From Hyphomonadaceae bacterium (GTDB lineage: Bacteria > Pseudomonadota > Alphaproteobacteria > Caulobacterales > Aquidulcibacteraceae), in contig JAHDXR010000001.1 of the NCBI GenBank assembly GCA_023384105.1, forward strand, positions 372,001 through 436,000: 64,000 nt of DNA. The letters run 5' to 3'. The notes below the pieces were generated by a model. It was not told where the DNA came from, did not search any database, and saw only the letters and a program-made list of their open reading frames with translations. The position numbers and the translations under genes are program-made. Positions 60,952 through 64,000 of the stretch are shown here, piece by piece; positions within the stretch are counted from its first letter, which is position 1; each line of letters opens with the position of its first letter.

Positions 60952-61914
60952 ATGTCAGTGCTCGGCCGCTTTTTGCTGGTGGTTGCGTGCGCAGCGGCGA
61001 TTGCGAGCGCCGCCGCCGCTGAGTGCGTGAATGCGCCCGATCTCGCCGCGTACCAGTCGGCGACGCCGGCCGACTTCGCGCTCGGACCGACGCGCTCGGA
61101 CCGGATCGGCCGTGTGGTCGCCCCTGTGCGGGTGAACGGTCAAGGACCGTTCCGCTTCATCGTCGACACCGGTGCGAACCGCTCGGTCCTGTCGAGCGCG
61201 CTGGCCGAGCGGCTGGGGCTGATCGCCACCGGGATGGGAGAGGTGCATACGGTGCATGGCGTCTCCGTCGCGCCGCTGGTCGACGTCGCGTCGGTGCACT
61301 ATGGCCCGCTCGCGCTCGGGGCGGCCACGCTGCCGACGCTTCACGGCGACGTGCTCGCGGGAGAGCAGGGCTTGCTTGGCGTCGACGGCATGCGCGGCCG
61401 GCGCCTGCGCATGGATTTCGAGCGAAACTGCATCGAGATCACGCCCTCGCAAGGCGCGCGGCGCCTGCGCGGCTGGACCACGGTGCGCGGCCAGCTGCGG
61501 TTTGGCCACCTAGTTGTCGTGCGCGGACGCATTCGCGGCGTGCCCGTCAATCTGCTGATCGACACAGGGTCGAACGCCTCGCTCGGAAACACCGCCTTGC
61601 GCGATGCGCTGCAGGCCAGGGTGCGGCGCACGCCGGGATTTGACGGCGTGCCTGCGTACACCGCCGGCGATCTGGTGGTGCTGGATCGCCTCGTGTTCAT
61701 TCCGGCCTTGAGCGTGGGCGATCTCCAAGTGCGGAGCATCACCGCCTATGTCGGCGATTTTCATATCTTCGACGTGTGGGGCCTGCAGCAGGAGCCTACG
61801 CTGCTCGTGGGCATGGACGTGCTCTCGCAAACGCGCGGCCTGGCGATAGATTACGGGCGGGCGACGGTGCACTTCCACCTCCGCGAGACGACGCGCTTCG
61901 TCGGCTTCAACTAA
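60952..61914 (+). CDS. Exported protein with two retropepsin-like aspartyl protease domains
   Basis: A 320-residue protein with signal peptide (about residues 1-24, cut near ASAAAA). Two Asp-protease motifs are visible: FRFIVDTGANRSVLSSALAE (about residue 68) and VNLLIDTGSNASLGNTAL (about residue 202). Each resembles a retropepsin or pepsin active-site loop D-T-G. One chain with two halves suggests a pepsin-like bilobed or a tandem retropepsin arrangement. It stands divergent from the DLH gene. The substrate is unknown. Confidence 0.85.
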   Translation: MSVLGRFLLVVACAAAIASAAAAECVNAPDLAAYQSATPADFALGPTRSDRIGRVVAPVRVNGQGPFRFIVDTGANRSVLSSALAERLGLIATGMGEVHTVHGVSVAPLVDVASVHYGPLALGAATLPTLHGDVLAGEQGLLGVDGMRGRRLRMDFERNCIEITPSQGARRLRGWTTVRGQLRFGHLVVVRGRIRGVPVNLLIDTGSNASLGNTALRDALQARVRRTPGFDGVPAYTAGDLVVLDRLVFIPALSVGDLQVRSITAYVGDFHIFDVWGLQQEPTLLVGMDVLSQTRGLAIDYGRATVHFHLRETTRFVGFN

Positions 61915-61949
61915 AACGTCGCGCCGAATATCGGACGCGCCGACCCCCA

Positions 61950-62049
61950 ATGGACCTCGGGCGTCCTCGCCCGCCTGCGCCTTATCGAACAAGCGCCTGC
62001 GCTTGTCGGTAGCGTCGCGCCGCGCCGGCGAGGACGCCGGCGCTCCATA
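61950..62049. repeat. Family A paired repeat (BIME-like)
   Basis: ATGGACCTCGGGCGTCCTCG and, inverted, CGAGGACGCCGGCGCTCCAT, around the spacer CTTATCGAACAAGCGCCTGC. The left unit has mismatches that break the GCCGGC core. Between the convergent protease and MFS genes. Confidence 0.75.
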
Positions 62050-62081
62050 GCGCGCTTGCGCCGGATTTAGCGCGCGGCGCG

Positions 62082-63323
62082 TTAGCCGAGCGGAATGCGG
62101 GACGGTTTGTCGAACAGGCGGCCGCGCTCGGTCCACAGCACCGCCGCCAGCGTCGCCGCGCCCGACAGGGCGAGCCCGAATGCGAACGGGGCGAGCGTGC
62201 CGTCGAACGCGCGCGCGATAAGGCCGCCGGCGAGTGCGCCGCCGGTCGCGGTCACGGCGCCGAACAGCGCCGAGGCGGAGCCGGCGATGCGGCCCACCGG
62301 CTCCATCGCCAGCGCATTGAAGTTGCTCGCGACCAGCCCGAACATCGCGAACGTGAGCGCGAGCAGCGGCGTGAACACCCAGAAGCCGGCGAGGCCGGCG
62401 AGCGCCAGCAGCGCGATCGCCGCCGCCCCCAGCGTCATGCCGAGCGTCATGATGTGCGAAAGCCGGCGCATGCCGTGGCGGACCACCAGCCGCGAATTGA
62501 GAAAGGTGCCGCAGGAGATGGCGATGGCGATCGAGCCGAACGCGATCGGGAAGGCGGGGCCGAGGCCGAAGACATCGACGAAAATCTGCTCGGACGAGGT
62601 GATGTAGCCGAACAGGCAGCCGCTCACGAACGTCGACGCGATCATGTAGCCGACGGTCTGCCGCTCGCGCAGCACCGCCAGATAGTTCACGGCGACGCTG
62701 CGCGGCCTGAACGGGGCGCGGTGCTCCGGCTTCAGCGTCTCCGGCAGCCGGATCAGCGCCCAGCCGAGCACCACGAGCGCATAGATCAGCAGCGCGCCGA
62801 AGATCCAGCGCCAGGGCGCGACGAACAGGATCAGCTGGCCGAGGCCCGGCGCCACGATCGGCACGATCATGAATACGGTCATCGCCATGGACATGACCTG
62901 CGCCATGCGGCGGCCTTCGGTGAGATCGCGGACGACCGCGGTGGCGATGACGCGGGTCGCCGCGGCGCCCACGCCCTGCATCGCGCGCGCCGCGAGGAAC
63001 AGCTCGAAGCTCGGCGCGATCACGCACAGGATCGAGCCGGCGATATAGATCCCCAGCGCATAGATCAGCACGCTGCGGCGGCCGAAGGAGTCCGCGAGCG
63101 GGCCGTAGATCAGCTGCGCGACGCCGAACAGGGCGACATAGGCGACGACGACAAGCTGGCGGTCGTTGTCGTTGGTCAGCGCGAAGTCGGCGCCGATCTG
63201 CGGCAGCGCCGGCAGCATGATGTCGATGGCGAGCGCGTTCAGCGCCGAAAGCGCCGCCACCATGGCGACGAGTTCGAACGTCGAGAGCGTGCGTTGCCGG
63301 GGAGGCGCAGGCCCCTCAGGCAT
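62082..63323 (-). CDS. Bcr/CflA family MFS drug transporter
   Basis: A 413-residue, 12-helix transporter. Motif A FGVAQLIYGPLADSFGRRSV and the Bcr/CflA signatures ALNALAIDIMLPALPQIGAD and AARAMQGVGAAATRVIATAV are clear. It should export drugs with H+. Its start overlaps the last 8 bases of ychF, so translation is coupled with it. The substrate is unknown. Confidence 0.92.
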   Translation of the reverse strand: MPEGPAPPRQRTLSTFELVAMVAALSALNALAIDIMLPALPQIGADFALTNDNDRQLVVVAYVALFGVAQLIYGPLADSFGRRSVLIYALGIYIAGSILCVIAPSFELFLAARAMQGVGAAATRVIATAVVRDLTEGRRMAQVMSMAMTVFMIVPIVAPGLGQLILFVAPWRWIFGALLIYALVVLGWALIRLPETLKPEHRAPFRPRSVAVNYLAVLRERQTVGYMIASTFVSGCLFGYITSSEQIFVDVFGLGPAFPIAFGSIAIAISCGTFLNSRLVVRHGMRRLSHIMTLGMTLGAAAIALLALAGLAGFWVFTPLLALTFAMFGLVASNFNALAMEPVGRIAGSASALFGAVTATGGALAGGLIARAFDGTLAPFAFGLALSGAATLAAVLWTERGRLFDKPSRIPLG

Positions 63324-64000
63324 TGAAGCGGAAATGCATCACGTCGCCTTCTTTCACGACGTAGTCCTTGCCTTCGAGCCGCATTTTGCCGGCTTCCTTT
63401 GCGCCTTGCTCGCCCTTGTAGGCGATGTAGTCGTCGTAGGAGATGGTTTCGGCGCGGATGAAGCCTTTTTCGAAGTCGGTGTGGATGACGCCGGCCGCTT
63501 GCGGCGCGGTCCAGCCCTTATGGATGGTCCAGGCGCGCGCTTCCTTGGGGCCGACGGTGAAGTAGGTCTGCAGGCCCAGCAGATCGTAGCCGGCGTGAAT
63601 CAGCTTGGTGAGGCCGGGCTCCTGCAGGCCGACCGTGGTCAGGAATTCCTCCTGCTCTTCGTCGGAAAGCGCGGCGATCTCGGCTTCGAGCTGTGCGCAG
63701 ATGACGACGCACGCGGCGTTTTCCCGCTTGGCGCGCTCCTCGACGCGCGCGGTGTGGGCGTTGCCGCCGGCGGCGTCCTCCTCGTTGACGTTGCAGACGT
63801 AGAGCACCGGCAGCGCCGTCAGCAGCTGCAGCATTCCGAACGCCTTTTCTTCCTCCGGCGCACGCCTGGTGAGGCGCGCGGGCTTGCCGTCTTCCAGAAG
63901 CGCCTTGGCGCGCAGCACGAGATCGAGCGTGAGCTTGGCCTCCTTGTCGCCGCCCTTGGCCTTCTTTTCGAGATTGGCGATGCGCTTGTCGAGGCTTTCG
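63316..64000 (-). CDS. ychF: YchF GTPase/ATPase, C-terminal part (5' end outside window)
   Basis: The visible 227 codons cover the coiled-coil part (ESLDKRIANLEKKAKGG), the second half of the G-domain (VLYVCNVNEEDAAGGN holds the NVxE variant of NKxD), and the C-terminal TGS domain (LQTYFTVGPKEARAWTIHKG; FEKGFIRAETISYDDYIAYK; VKEGDVMHFRFNA). YchF prefers ATP and binds ribosomes. The start lies beyond 64000, so only this portion is annotated. Confidence 0.95.
   Translation of the reverse strand, partial: ESLDKRIANLEKKAKGGDKEAKLTLDLVLRAKALLEDGKPARLTRRAPEEEKAFGMLQLLTALPVLYVCNVNEEDAAGGNAHTARVEERAKRENAACVVICAQLEAEIAALSDEEQEEFLTTVGLQEPGLTKLIHAGYDLLGLQTYFTVGPKEARAWTIHKGWTAPQAAGVIHTDFEKGFIRAETISYDDYIAYKGEQGAKEAGKMRLEGKDYVVKEGDVMHFRFNA

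Overview
The window is one continuous GC-rich bacterial chromosome segment with about 70 protein genes, one tRNA gene, and no sign of phage or plasmid. The gene set points to an alphaproteobacterium close to Caulobacterales/Hyphomonadaceae: a TrcR/DUF1013 regulator, a DUF1465 (RcdA-type) protein, a GapR/DUF2312 nucleoid protein, COQ9, DUF1192, DUF465 small proteins, an S46 dipeptidyl-peptidase and a fused MrpAB antiporter subunit. No 16S rRNA gene is present, so the assignment is an inference.

Layout. 1-5780: minus-strand Mrp cation/proton antiporter operon (AB fused, then C, D, E, F, G), with overlapping genes. 5871-8569: tandem universal stress protein, small membrane protein and two Rnk/GreA-C paralogues on opposite strands, separated by a region with a candidate leader ORF and hairpin. 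8814-11742: D-amino-acid dehydrogenase and alanine racemase with a divergent Lrp-type regulator. 11765-14050: thiol-redox operon behind a MarR regulator with a Cys-rich tail and a palindrome on its start codon. 14157-17220: DUF2946-like protein, TonB-dependent receptor and YcnI/DUF1775 protein, a metal (probably copper) locus. 17673-23964: tRNA(CAT), MliC and other lipoproteins, EttA, S46 peptidase. 24503-29600: alpha/beta hydrolase, EVE protein, methyltransferase, and a NatAB-like ABC exporter. 30551-38309: diguanylate cyclase, PurE-PurK, COQ9, ribosomal protein bS21, MarR/VOC pair, LpxR-like lipid A deacylase, DUF465 proteins, lipoprotein MsrA.

38430-48067 holds four homologues of Caulobacter cell-cycle or nucleoid factors (TrcR, RcdA-like, a TacA-like sigma-54 activator, GapR) with ribosomal protein bL31, a CPA2 antiporter and an ABC1 kinase. 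48114-63323: hydrolase, TPR lipoprotein, bL36, MltB-type lytic transglycosylase, MotA, MnmC, three MFS transporters, inositol monophosphatase, flavoprotein, dienelactone hydrolase, and a two-motif aspartyl protease. YchF runs off the right edge.

The most distinctive non-coding content is a set of dispersed palindromic repeats. Family A (core GGACCGCCGGC...GCCGGC, usually paired head-to-head) occurs at about ten places and closely brackets a RAYT (REP-associated tyrosine transposase) gene at 46698-47243, so this looks like a REP/RAYT system. Family B (about 120-145 bp, four copies) and family C (two copies) are separate intergenic repeats, and a 141-bp element with perfect 25-bp inverted ends lies at 44765-44905.
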